This document shows positions 34,095 to 43,410 of a stretch of 64,000 nucleotides of DNA, piece by piece. A model generated the notes under the pieces. It worked only from the letters and a program-made list of their open reading frames with translations. It had not been told where the DNA came from and did no database searches. Position 1 is the stretch's first letter, and each line of letters starts with the position of its first letter. The DNA is taken from positions 1-64,000 of the forward strand of contig NZ_LMEA01000008.1 in the NCBI RefSeq assembly GCF_001425235.1, read 5' to 3'. The position numbers and the translations under genes are program-made. Source of the DNA: Devosia sp. Root413D1. Its GTDB lineage: Bacteria > Pseudomonadota > Alphaproteobacteria > Rhizobiales > Devosiaceae.

Positions 34095-35369
34095 ATGACC
34101 TTCACGACCAAGGTCGCGGCCGCCGCGACCACGATGCTTGCTGCCGCGCTGCTTTCGGGCACCGCGATGGCCGCCCCCAAAGTGCTGATGCTGCACCAGT
34201 GGGCATCCGGCAACGACGCTGCCTCCATTGCCAAGCTCGGTGAGATGTTCACCGCTGCCGGCGGCACCTGGGAGCAGACCGCCATTGCCGGTCATACAGC
34301 CAATACCCTGGCCAAGCTCCGCGCCGATGTCGTCGCCGGCAACGCCCCCGCTGCGGTGCAGCTGAAGGGCCCGGAAATCGCCGAGTGGAACGCCACTGGC
34401 GGCACCGCCGACATGGACGAGCTGGCCACCGCCGAGGGCTGGGACAAGGTCGTCGCCCCCGAGCTGCTGCCGGTGATGAAGCCGGAAGGCAAGTGGGTCG
34501 CCGCCCCGATGAACATCCACCGGATCAACTGGATCTGGGGCAACAAGGCCGCCATGGAGGGCGTCGGTGTCACCGAGCTTCCCAAGACCTGGGCCGATTT
34601 CAACGCTGCCTGCGACAAGGCCATCGCTGGTGGCAAGATCTGTCTCGCGCACCTCTCGGCCGACTGGACCGACGCGACCACGTTCGAGACCATCGTCTAC
34701 GGCATGGACAAAGACCTCTACACCAAGGCCTTCGTCGAAGCCGACGTCGAGTCGCTGCGCTCGGAAGGTATGATCAAGGCCTTCGATCAGATGCGCCTGA
34801 TGGTTACCAAGTACATGGACCCGGCCATCGCCGGCCGTGACTACGACACCGCCTCCAACATGATGGTCAACGGCGACGCGCTGTTCTTCATCATGGGCGA
34901 CTGGGAACTGGGAACCATCAAGTCGGTGGGCAAGGAACCGGGTGTCGACATCCTGTGCGGCCAGTCCCCGACCGATTGGGGCAAGCCGGGCTTTATCCTG
35001 AACTCCGACTCGGTCGTGTTCTTCAACCAGAAGGACCCGGATTTCCAGGAGGGCCAGAAGCTCCTCGCTTCGACCATCCTGAGCCCGGAATTCCAGACCA
35101 TCTTCAACATCTCGAAGGGCTCGATTCCGGCTCGCCTGGACGTCGACCTGTCGCAGGGTTTTAACGTCTGCCAGCAGGACAGCCAGGCTGCGCTGAAGGC
35201 TTCGATTACCGAAGGCACCCTGGTTCGGTCGATGGCTCACAACATGACCGTGCTGCAGAAGTACCGCGGCGCCATGATGGACACCATCACCGAGTTCGTG
35301 AACACGCCTGAGATGACCTCGGAAGAAGCGGCCAACATCATGGCCGACGCCGTCGAAGCTCAAATGTAA
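34095..35369 (+). CDS. Sugar ABC transporter substrate-binding protein
   Basis: This 424-residue family 1 solute-binding protein has a signal peptide ending SGTAMAAPK. It has the opening LMLHQWASGNDAASIAKLGEMF split around residues 31-52 and the NIHRINWIWGNKAAM segment seen in glucose/mannose-type receptors (GtsA-like). ATG 34095 is preceded by GGGAGAGAG. It is the first gene of a seven-gene operon and delivers sugar to the two permeases. Codon use is strongly biased to favoured C-ending codons, fitting high expression. Confidence 0.93.
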   Translation: MTFTTKVAAAATTMLAAALLSGTAMAAPKVLMLHQWASGNDAASIAKLGEMFTAAGGTWEQTAIAGHTANTLAKLRADVVAGNAPAAVQLKGPEIAEWNATGGTADMDELATAEGWDKVVAPELLPVMKPEGKWVAAPMNIHRINWIWGNKAAMEGVGVTELPKTWADFNAACDKAIAGGKICLAHLSADWTDATTFETIVYGMDKDLYTKAFVEADVESLRSEGMIKAFDQMRLMVTKYMDPAIAGRDYDTASNMMVNGDALFFIMGDWELGTIKSVGKEPGVDILCGQSPTDWGKPGFILNSDSVVFFNQKDPDFQEGQKLLASTILSPEFQTIFNISKGSIPARLDVDLSQGFNVCQQDSQAALKASITEGTLVRSMAHNMTVLQKYRGAMMDTITEFVNTPEMTSEEAANIMADAVEAQM

Positions 35370-35388
35370 CTTCTGACCAGAATTGTCG

Positions 35389-35415
35389 GCCGCGGTGCTC
35401 CCCGAGCGTCGCGGC
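35389..35415 (+). terminator. Hairpin after sugar-binding-protein gene
   Basis: A 10-bp stem including two G-U type pairs (gccgcggtgc with gcgtcgcggc) and a 7-base loop lies 20 bases after the binding protein stop, before the first permease. No T tract follows, so partial termination or mRNA protection is more likely than a full stop. Confidence 0.5.
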
Positions 35416-35451
35416 TGGCTCCTTTGGCCGCCGGTTTTGGAGGATAGTCCG

Positions 35452-36378
35452 TTGGCAATGACAGGTCAGTCCGTCTCGACTGGCACGAGTACGTGGGACC
35501 GCATCAAGAAGTGGACGCCCATATTCATAATCGCGCCTTCAATCGTTGCGTCGTTTGTCTACGTCTTCGTCTTTGCCGGCTGGACGTTCTACATCTCGCT
35601 CAGTGACTCGACGCTGCTGCCGAGTTACGGCTTCAAGGGGCTTGAGAACTACATCTCGCTCTGGACCAACCGCCGCTGGAGCGTCGCCTACACCAACCTG
35701 CTGTACTTCTCGCTCTTCTATGTGACGATCTCGATGGCGTTCGGCTTGCTGCTGGCCATCCTCATCGACCAGAGGATACGCGCCGAGTCGTTCTGGCGGA
35801 CGATCTTCCTCTACCCGCTGGCGGTAAGCTTCATCGCTACCGGTACGGTCTGGCAGTGGCTCTACAATCCCTCGAGCGGTATCCAGTTCCTGGTCAACGC
35901 GATGGGCTGGACCGACTTTCAGTTTGCTCTCACGTCGGATCGCAAGAACGCCATCTGGGCGATCATCATCACAGGCATCTGGGGCTCCGCCGGCTTCTCG
36001 ATGGCGCTGTTCCTCGCCGGCCTCCGGTCGGTCGATCCAGACATCATCAAGGCCGCCCAGATCGACGGCGCCGGCTGGTTCCGCACCTATCGTAAGGTGG
36101 TCCTGCCAACCATCGGGCCGATCTTCATCGCTGTCGCGGTAGTGCTGCTGCAGTTCGCCATCAAGACGTTCGACCTTGCCGTCGCGCTGACCAATTCCGG
36201 TCCTGGCATCTCGACCACTTTCCCCGCCACCTACGTCTACGACTTCATGTTCCAGCGCGGCGAGATCGGCGAGGGCGCCGCGGCCGCGATGATGGTGCTG
36301 GCGGCGCTTGCAATCGTCCTGGTGCCCTACTCACTCTATCTGGTCTGGCGCAAGCGCAGGGAGGCGAACAATGGCTGA
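35452..36378 (+). CDS. Sugar ABC transporter permease (MalF/UgpA class)
   Basis: This permease is about 308 residues with six helices and the EAA loop PDIIKAAQIDGAGWFRTYRK. GGAGG at 35439-35443 is eight bases before TTG 35452 and fourteen before ATG 35458, so the TTG is the better start. The protein differs by two residues between them. The gene overlaps the next permease by eight bases. It is part of the ROK-controlled sugar operon. Confidence 0.92.
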   Translation: MAMTGQSVSTGTSTWDRIKKWTPIFIIAPSIVASFVYVFVFAGWTFYISLSDSTLLPSYGFKGLENYISLWTNRRWSVAYTNLLYFSLFYVTISMAFGLLLAILIDQRIRAESFWRTIFLYPLAVSFIATGTVWQWLYNPSSGIQFLVNAMGWTDFQFALTSDRKNAIWAIIITGIWGSAGFSMALFLAGLRSVDPDIIKAAQIDGAGWFRTYRKVVLPTIGPIFIAVAVVLLQFAIKTFDLAVALTNSGPGISTTFPATYVYDFMFQRGEIGEGAAAAMMVLAALAIVLVPYSLYLVWRKRREANNG

Positions 36379-37279
36379 TGCAGTCCTTACCGCTGCCGGC
36401 GTCGAAGACAGGGAAGCGGCAATCGCGAGCCGCCGGCGGCTGATTTCGCGGATCGTGATCTATGGCCTGCTCGGCCTGATCTCGATCATCTACATCGTGC
36501 CGTTCCTTGTGGTGTTCCTCAACTCGTTCCGCACCAATGAGGAGATCGGCCAGCTCGGCCTGATTTCGCTGCCGCGCAGCTTCCGGCTCGATGCCTGGCC
36601 GACGGCCTGGAGCGACTTTTGTATCGGTGGCCAATGCGATGGCGTTGCCAGGTACTTCTGGAACTCCGTCGCCATGGTCATCCCGGCGACGATCATCTCG
36701 ACTGCACTCGGTGCCATCAACGGCTACATCCTGTCGAAGTGGAAATTCCCCGGTTCGGAGATCGTCTTCGGCTTCATGCTGCTCGGCGTGTTCATGCCGG
36801 GGCAGATCGCGCTGCTGCCCTGGGCCTTCACGCTCGGCCAGCTCGGCCTCGCCAACTCGGTCTACGGCCTGATCCTGGTGCACTGCATCCAGGGCCTCAG
36901 CTTCACCACTCTGTTCTTCCGCAACTATTATGTGAGCGTGCCGGACGACCTGCTGAAGGCCGCCCGCATCGACGGTGCCGGCTTCTGGCGGATCTTCTGG
37001 AAGATCATGATCCCGCTGTCCCCGCCGATCATCATCGTCACCGTGATCTGGCAGTTCACCGGTATCTGGAACGAGTACCTGTTCGGCGTGGTGCTGAACT
37101 CGGGCTCCAACCAGCCCATCACCGCGGCCCTGGTCGCACTTTCGATGAGCGGAACGTCCGTTCGAACCTATGACGTGATGAGTGCAGCCGTGCTGATCGG
37201 CGCCCTGCCTCCCCTCCTCGTCTATTTCTTCGGCGGCAAGTATTTCGTCCGCGGCCTTACCCAGGGAGCAATCAAGTAA
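36371..37279 (+). CDS. Sugar ABC transporter permease (MalG/UgpE class)
   Basis: This 302-residue permease starts at ATG 36371 inside the end of the previous gene. It has six hydrophobic helices and the EAA loop DDLLKAARIDGAGFWRIFWK. A cysteine-containing periplasmic insert (SDFCIGGQCDGVARYF) after the first helix is also seen in glucose-type permeases. Its stop codon directly abuts the ATPase start. Confidence 0.93.
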   Translation: MADAVLTAAGVEDREAAIASRRRLISRIVIYGLLGLISIIYIVPFLVVFLNSFRTNEEIGQLGLISLPRSFRLDAWPTAWSDFCIGGQCDGVARYFWNSVAMVIPATIISTALGAINGYILSKWKFPGSEIVFGFMLLGVFMPGQIALLPWAFTLGQLGLANSVYGLILVHCIQGLSFTTLFFRNYYVSVPDDLLKAARIDGAGFWRIFWKIMIPLSPPIIIVTVIWQFTGIWNEYLFGVVLNSGSNQPITAALVALSMSGTSVRTYDVMSAAVLIGALPPLLVYFFGGKYFVRGLTQGAIK

Positions 37280-38386
<1,107 letters not shown>

Positions 38387-38398
38387 GGGTCTGAGGAA

Positions 38399-39151
38399 AT
38401 TACCGAGTTCGCCAACTATCCCAGCCTCGCCGGCCGGGTCGTGTTCGTCACCGGCGGCGCCAGCGGCATCGGCGCCGATGTCGTCCGGGCCTTCGCGCGC
38501 TGTGGCGCCAAGGTCGCCTTCGTCGATATCCTCGAGGCCGAGGGCCGGGAGCTGGTCACCGAGACCGGCGCCACCTTCCTCGTCTGCGACATCACCGACA
38601 TCACGGGCCTGCGTGCCGCGATCGATGTGGTCAAGAACCGCCTCGGTCCCATCGGGGTCCTCGTCAACAACGCGGCCAACGACGATCGCCACGCCATTGA
38701 CGACGTCACCGAGGAATACTGGGACCGTTCGACCGATATCAACCTGAAGCCGCAATTCTTCGCGGCGCAGGCGGTGCGCTCGCACATGCAGGAACTGGGT
38801 GGCGGTTCGATCATCAACTTCTCGTCGATCGCCTGGCGCGGCGGCGCCGACAATATGCCGGTCTACGCCACCGCCAAGGCCGCCGTGCTCGGCCTGACCC
38901 GTGCGCTCGGCCGCGGCTTCGGCAAGGACAATATCCGGGTGAACGCCATCGAGCCTGGCGCCGTAATCACCGAGCGGCAGAAGCGGCTGTGGTTCCCAAC
39001 CCAGGAATCGATCGATGCAGTGGTGTCGCGCCAGGCGCTGAAGCACGTTCTGCTCGGCGAGGAGATCGCCCGCATGGTGCTGTTCCTCGCCTCCGATGAC
39101 AGCCGCATGATCACCAAGCAATCCATCACCGTGGACGGGGGATTGCGGTAA
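38399..39151 (+). CDS. Short-chain dehydrogenase (XylB-type sugar dehydrogenase), apparent ATT start
   Basis: This classical SDR of about 250 residues has the NAD motif TGGASGIG, then VLVNNAANDDRH, the catalytic Ser in INFSSIAW and YATAK. The NDDRH stretch and the opening YPSLAGR resemble Caulobacter-type D-xylose/sugar dehydrogenases as I recall them. The only canonical start in frame, GTG 38441, would cut off the first beta strand. In-frame codons before it read I-T-E-F-A-N-Y-P from ATT 38399, which lies nine bases after AGGGG. ATT is therefore the likely, rare start, unless the base is a sequencing or assembly error for ATG. It probably oxidises the sugar imported by the operon. Confidence 0.85.
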   Translation: MTEFANYPSLAGRVVFVTGGASGIGADVVRAFARCGAKVAFVDILEAEGRELVTETGATFLVCDITDITGLRAAIDVVKNRLGPIGVLVNNAANDDRHAIDDVTEEYWDRSTDINLKPQFFAAQAVRSHMQELGGGSIINFSSIAWRGGADNMPVYATAKAAVLGLTRALGRGFGKDNIRVNAIEPGAVITERQKRLWFPTQESIDAVVSRQALKHVLLGEEIARMVLFLASDDSRMITKQSITVDGGLR

Positions 39152-39162
39152 TACGAATTGAT

Positions 39163-39205
39163 AGGGACGACCCCCTCCCATCCTCCCCATAATGGGGAGA
39201 CGCCG
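39163..39205. repeat. Partial copy of the agacggccccctccc repeat family
   Basis: The sequence gggacgaccccctcccatcctccccataatgggga is the left half of the element found complete at 47289-47414. The right arm is absent. It lies in the spacer between the SDR and the TIM-barrel gene. Confidence 0.55.
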
Positions 39206-39264
39206 TGTCCACTTCCTGGAGTCGGCGGCCCATTCAGCCAGGCTTTCGCACCAACGGTACTCCG

Positions 39265-40248
39265 ATGAAACTTACGACCGGCCTCAACCCCTATGGCCTC
39301 ACCTATTATCTCGGCCTGCAGGGCTCCGGCACGCCGCGCCACAACCCTGATGGCGTCGGCCTCGAGGGCTTCATCAAGCTGACCGAGGAATTGGGCGGTA
39401 AGGCCATCGAGCTGTGGGACGGCTGGCTGAAGGACAAGTCCGATGGCGAGCTCGCCGCGCTGAAGCAGCGCCTCGACACCCTGGGCTGGAAGCGCGTCGT
39501 GAGTTCCGGCCTGCAGCACGGCGACATGGACCAGCTGATCCGCTGCGCCAAGGCGCTCGATGCCCAATATATCCGCGTCGCCATGACCCCGATCCTCTGC
39601 GGTGACCGCGCCGCCGCTGGCCAGAAATGGCACGATCTCGTCGCTTCGGTGCACGAGAAACTCCAGGCCGCGGTGCCCAAGCTGACCGCCGCCGGCGTAG
39701 TGCTGCTGATCGAGAACCACCAGGATTTCACCTCGCGCGAGCTGGTCAATTTCTGCGACGAGTACGGCCCCAGCGTCCGTATCGTCTTCGATATGGCCAA
39801 CACCTTCCCGGTGGCCGAGTCGCCGCTCGATTTCACCCGGGTGATCGCCCCTTACGTGCGCCACTGCCACGTCAAGGACTATCGCGCCGTGATCGAGCCC
39901 GATGGCTTCCGCCTGGTGCGCTGCCCCTCGGGTGACGGCTGCGTGCCGCACAAGCAGATGTTCGACATCCTCGCCGAGCACAATGACGAGATGGTCGCCT
40001 GCATCGAGATCGGTGCGCTCGATGACCGGCACGTCAAGCTGTTTACCCCCGAGTGGTGGCACGGCTATGCGCCCAAGCAGGCCGAAGATCTCGCCGCGTG
40101 CCTCTTCGCCGTACAGAAGAACCGCTTCGAAGTGGGCGAAGAGTGGCGCACCCCGTGGCAGCGCAACGCCGACCACGAACTGATCGATTACGAGCTGTCG
40201 CAGTACCGCAAGAGTGCTGCGAACCTGAAGGCTCAAGGACTTATGTGA
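39265..40248 (+). CDS. Sugar phosphate isomerase/epimerase-like TIM-barrel protein
   Basis: This 327-residue AP-endonuclease-2-fold protein has metal-ligand candidates in LLIENHQD, IVFDMANTF, RHCHVKDY and ACIEIGAL, in the order expected for xylose-isomerase-like barrels. ATG 39265 is chosen. The 20 upstream in-frame codons run through the partial repeat and look non-coding. It is placed between two dehydrogenases in a sugar operon. It may isomerise, epimerise or dehydrate a sugar acid or ketose intermediate; the reaction is unknown. Confidence 0.82.
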   Translation: MKLTTGLNPYGLTYYLGLQGSGTPRHNPDGVGLEGFIKLTEELGGKAIELWDGWLKDKSDGELAALKQRLDTLGWKRVVSSGLQHGDMDQLIRCAKALDAQYIRVAMTPILCGDRAAAGQKWHDLVASVHEKLQAAVPKLTAAGVVLLIENHQDFTSRELVNFCDEYGPSVRIVFDMANTFPVAESPLDFTRVIAPYVRHCHVKDYRAVIEPDGFRLVRCPSGDGCVPHKQMFDILAEHNDEMVACIEIGALDDRHVKLFTPEWWHGYAPKQAEDLAACLFAVQKNRFEVGEEWRTPWQRNADHELIDYELSQYRKSAANLKAQGLM

Positions 40249-40260
40249 TTGGAGGCCGTT

Positions 40261-41073
40261 GTGGCAGGAAAAGATCTCTCTGGAAAAATCGCTTTCGTGA
40301 CCGGCTCGGGCCGCGGCCTCGGCAGCGTCATGGCGAAGAAGCTGGCGGCGCGCGGCGCCGATGTGGTGGTGCATGACCTGACCTGGGACGCTGCCGCCAA
40401 ATACGGCGAGGCGGATAACCTTGGCGCGATGATCAAGACCATCGAGGGGCTCGGTGTCCGCTCGATGGGCGTCACCGGCAATATCGGCGACCGCGACGCG
40501 GTCAACAATATGAAGAAAGAGATCGAGGAGAAGTTCGGCCCCGTCGAAATCCTCGTCAACTGCGCCGGCGGCGATATCGGTGCGGCGGGCGGCAAGCCGG
40601 TGCCCAACAACATCCTCGGCATCACTTATGACGACCTGATCACGCTGACCAACAACAACCTGATCGGCACCATGCTGGTGACCCAGGCCTTCGTGCCGCA
40701 GATGGTCGAACGCCAGCACGGCATCGTCGTCAACATCGCCTCGGTCGCCGCCCATATCGGGGTGAGCGGCGGCGGCATCTACGCGACGCTGAAGGCCGCG
40801 GTGACCCACTATACCCGCTGCCTCGCCGACGAGGTCCGCGAGCACGGCGTGCGCGTCAACGTGGTGAGCCCGGGACCGTCGAAGACCGCGCGCTTCCAGG
40901 CGACCCGCACGGTCGATCCGGACAAGATGAACTCCAACAAGGTCTCGATGGACCGCTACGCCGAACCCGAGGAAATCGCCGACGCGGTGGTGTTCCTCTG
41001 CTCGCCGGAAGCCAAGTTCATCCACGGCCAGCTGCTCCGCGTCGACGGCGGCCTGCAGCTTTACGCGGGCTGA
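40261..41073 (+). CDS. Short-chain dehydrogenase/reductase
   Basis: This classical SDR is about 270 residues, with TGSGRGLG for NAD(P), VNCAGGD, the catalytic Ser in NIASVAAH and YATLK as the YxxxK. The C-terminal HGQLLRVDGGLQ matches the family end. GTG 40261 has GGAGG five bases upstream and is preferred over the earlier TTG 40249, which would overlap that ribosome site. It follows the TIM-barrel gene closely and likely does a second oxidation or reduction in the same sugar pathway. Confidence 0.9.
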   Translation: MAGKDLSGKIAFVTGSGRGLGSVMAKKLAARGADVVVHDLTWDAAAKYGEADNLGAMIKTIEGLGVRSMGVTGNIGDRDAVNNMKKEIEEKFGPVEILVNCAGGDIGAAGGKPVPNNILGITYDDLITLTNNNLIGTMLVTQAFVPQMVERQHGIVVNIASVAAHIGVSGGGIYATLKAAVTHYTRCLADEVREHGVRVNVVSPGPSKTARFQATRTVDPDKMNSNKVSMDRYAEPEEIADAVVFLCSPEAKFIHGQLLRVDGGLQLYAG

Positions 41074-41090
41074 TTGTCGCCGACTGATAG

Positions 41091-41293
41091 AGACGGCCCC
41101 CTCCTTTGCCATTCGAGCGTAGCTCTCATGGCCTTCTCCCCTCAAATCGCTCCACTGGAGCGATTTGCCCTTCGGGACGGCTCGAAGTCCCCCATGAAGG
41201 GGGAGGTGCCTCGCCGGTGCGTTTGGCACGATCCAGCCACAGCCTCGACTCTTCACCTCCCCCTTTGAGGGGGAGGCCGGGAGGGGGCCGTCT
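41091..41293. repeat. Inverted repeat element (agacggccccctcc family)
   Basis: Outer arms agacggccccctcc (41091-41104) and ggagggggccgtct (41280-41293) are complementary, with inner stems ctcccc...ggggag. The loop contains gcgtttggcacgatc and gcctcgactcttcacctcccc. Both recur in the loop of the copy at 47289-47414, so the loop as well as the arms is conserved. A separate small hairpin (aaatcgctcca/tggagcgattt) lies near 41149-41171. No gene is visible in this 288-base gap. Confidence 0.7.
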
Positions 41294-41361
41294 GCCGGCG
41301 TTGAGCCTTGTCGCCGCTCATCGCCGAAGCTAACGGTAGGCTCCCACCACCCGGAGCGCCC

Positions 41362-42399
41362 ATGCCCACTCTCGGCCTTGCCATTGCTGCCACCGCGGCG
41401 CTCGTCTCATTTCTCACCGCGTGGTTCATCATGCGCCGGGGCGCCAAGCTCGGGCTGATGCAGCAGCCCAATGGCCGCTCTTCGCACGTCGTGCCCACCC
41501 CGGGCGGCGGCGGTGTCGGTATCGTCGCCGGCGGCTCGATTGCCGGGCTGCTGATGGCGCTGCTGCTGCCCTGGCTGGGCGTGCCGGTGATCATGGCCGG
41601 CATCCTCCTCGCTTTCATCGGCTATGCCGACGACAAGCGCCCGATCGCCGCGCGCTGGCGGCTCGGCGCGCAGGTGCTGCTGATGGGCGCCATCGTCGCA
41701 GTGCTGCCGATCGACCAGCTCGGCCTGCCGGTGCCGGAATCCGTGCTGCTGGTGATCCTCACGCTGGGCGGTGCGCTGTGGATCAACCTGTTCAACTTCA
41801 TGGACGGCATCGATGGCCTTGCGGCATCGGAGGCGATTTTCCTCCTCGTCGGCGCGGCGCTGCTCGCCTACCTGTTCGAGCCCGGCATCATCGATGATCC
41901 CAGGCTCTGGTGGATGCTCGGCCTTGCCGCCGCGTGCCTCGGCTTCCTGCTGCTCAACTGGCCGCCGGCAAAGATCTTCATGGGCGATGCCGGCAGCACT
42001 TATCTCGGGCTGATGCTAGCGTTCTTCGCCTTCACCACCATGCTCAGCTTCTGGCTGAGCCTCTGGCAGTGGCTGATCCTGGGTGGTCTGTTCCTCGCCG
42101 ACAGCCTCACCACCTTGGTTCGCCGCATACTGCGCCGCGAACGTTTCTGGGAAGGCCACAAGCGTCACGCCTACCAGGCGCTGCAGCGCCGCTTCGGCTC
42201 GCACCTCAAGGCGACACTGCTCTATATCGGCATCAATGTGATTGTGCTGCTGCCGCTCGCCTATGTGGCTGGCGCCTACCGCGATTGGGGTTTTGCGATT
42301 GCCGCGCTGACCTATGTCGCGCTGGTGGCCGCGGCTATCTGGGCCGGGGCAGGGGCAGAACTACAGCAAGAGGCTGAGGAAGAAGGCGCCGGCGCCTAG
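41362..42399 (+). CDS. WecA-type undecaprenyl-phosphate sugar-1-phosphate transferase
   Basis: This 345-residue membrane glycosyltransferase of the MraY/WecA superfamily has about ten to eleven hydrophobic helices. Motifs in order are GYADDKRPI, NLFNFMDGIDGLAAS, IFMGDAGSTYLG and the WecA-class loop GHKRHAYQALQRRFGSH. It transfers a UDP-N-acetyl-sugar phosphate to the lipid carrier to begin O-antigen, capsule or exopolysaccharide units. ATG 41362 is chosen. The preceding in-frame codons come from repeat sequence. No other polysaccharide gene is adjacent. Confidence 0.88.
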   Translation: MPTLGLAIAATAALVSFLTAWFIMRRGAKLGLMQQPNGRSSHVVPTPGGGGVGIVAGGSIAGLLMALLLPWLGVPVIMAGILLAFIGYADDKRPIAARWRLGAQVLLMGAIVAVLPIDQLGLPVPESVLLVILTLGGALWINLFNFMDGIDGLAASEAIFLLVGAALLAYLFEPGIIDDPRLWWMLGLAAACLGFLLLNWPPAKIFMGDAGSTYLGLMLAFFAFTTMLSFWLSLWQWLILGGLFLADSLTTLVRRILRRERFWEGHKRHAYQALQRRFGSHLKATLLYIGINVIVLLPLAYVAGAYRDWGFAIAALTYVALVAAAIWAGAGAELQQEAEEEGAGA

Positions 42400-42519
42400 G
42401 ATCGTCAGCGATGCGGCGCTCGCCGCAAACAGCATGTTGCGGGCGAAATCGGTGTGTCGCGCCAGCTCGTGCCGGGTCATGGCGCGGACGTCGAAATGTT
42501 CGAATTCCTGGTCGAGCAT
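42361..42519 (-). CDS. Small single-pass membrane protein (hypothetical)
   Basis: This 52-residue reading frame is hydrophilic at first (MLDQEFEHFDVRAMTRHELARHTDF) and ends with one clear transmembrane helix (ASAASLTILGAGAFFLSLLL). The composition change is what a real tail-anchored small protein would show. It overlaps the 3' end of the convergent WecA-type gene by 39 bases. There is no known function. Confidence 0.45.
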   Translation of the reverse strand: MLDQEFEHFDVRAMTRHELARHTDFARNMLFAASAASLTILGAGAFFLSLLL

Positions 42520-42722
42520 GATGCGAGCCCCCCGAGCTGCAGGCAAAGGGTGCGCGCATGTCTTCGGGTCAGCCAGCGCTTTGCAAAATCATGCTTAATT
42601 AGAGTCAAATGCCTTGTAGTTCGCTCCGGCTCGCGCAACCGTGTGATCGAGGGCAGTCAAACGCCATTTCAACGCCATGATTGGCGCGCTTCTGCCGCCG
42701 CCTCGCACTGGAACACTCGCCT

Positions 42723-43244
42723 ATGACGCTTCTGCGCAGCGGTCTTCTCCTTCTCGCCACCCTTTCATTGCTCGCCGCCTGCACCTCGGTGGTCCCGCCG
42801 GCCAAGCCGCCGGGGAGCACCAGCAGCGTCGCGCCGATCCAGCTGACCCAGGGCGGCATCATGGCGGCGATCAACGGCACCCGCGCCGCCGCCGGCAAGC
42901 CACCGCTGCGCTACAACATCCAGCTCGAGAACGCCGCCCGCTCGCAGGCCAACCTGATGGCCGCCAAGGACACGCTGTCGCACGATCTCGGCGTCACCCT
43001 CCGCCAGCGCGTCACCACTGCCGGCTATGACGGCGCCGTGGGCGAGAACGTCGCCGGCGGCCAGTCGACCCTCGACCAGGCGATCAACGGCTGGCTGGCC
43101 TCGCCCGCGCACCGCGACACGCTGCTCTCCACCAAGTTCCAGGAATTCGGGCTGGCGGTGGCGACGGTGCCGGCGAACCGGACGAGCAAGTACCGGACGT
43201 ATTGGGCGTTCATCGCGGGTGGGCCGTTCGAGGCCTGGCGGTAG
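42723..43244 (+). CDS. CAP/SCP-domain lipoprotein (YkwD-like)
   Basis: This 173-residue secreted protein has a lipobox (LSLLAAC) at the end of its signal peptide, so the mature form is a lipid-anchored protein. The CAP domain shows LSHDLG, VGENVAGG and GWLASPAHRDTLLSTKFQEFGLAVA, with the usual His/Glu positions of bacterial CAP proteins. The function of these proteins is poorly known; roles in envelope interactions or spore-related processes have been proposed. ATG 42723 is chosen over 42681. Confidence 0.88.
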   Translation: MTLLRSGLLLLATLSLLAACTSVVPPAKPPGSTSSVAPIQLTQGGIMAAINGTRAAAGKPPLRYNIQLENAARSQANLMAAKDTLSHDLGVTLRQRVTTAGYDGAVGENVAGGQSTLDQAINGWLASPAHRDTLLSTKFQEFGLAVATVPANRTSKYRTYWAFIAGGPFEAWR

Positions 43245-43258
43245 GCGACATGCAGCCG

Positions 43259-43388
43259 CCGGTGGCTGTGGACCCCCACCCCTGTCCCCTCCCCGCAAGG
43301 GGCAGGGAGACCCAAACACTGGCATCGGGTTGATCGTCTCCCTCCCCCTTGCGGGGAGGGATTAAGGGTGGGGGGCAGCCCGCACCGG
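43259..43388. repeat. Inverted repeat element (cccccacccctgtcccctcccc family)
   Basis: Left arm gacccccacccctgtcccctcccc and right arm ggggagggattaagggtgggggg are imperfectly complementary. Short outer arms ccggtg (43259-43264) and caccgg (43383-43388) flank it. Inner stems gtctccctccccc/ggggcagggagac recur in other copies. It sits between the convergent CAP-protein and glpK genes. Confidence 0.7.
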
Positions 43389-43410
43389 CCTATCGGGCAC
43401 CGCCGGCGCG

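Noticed and set aside
38863-41256. 797-residue reading frame on the minus strand across the sugar operon
   Set aside because: It is antisense to three well-supported genes with conserved motifs. The translation is rich in His, Arg and Asp with no domain pattern, typical of the reverse frame in GC-rich DNA.
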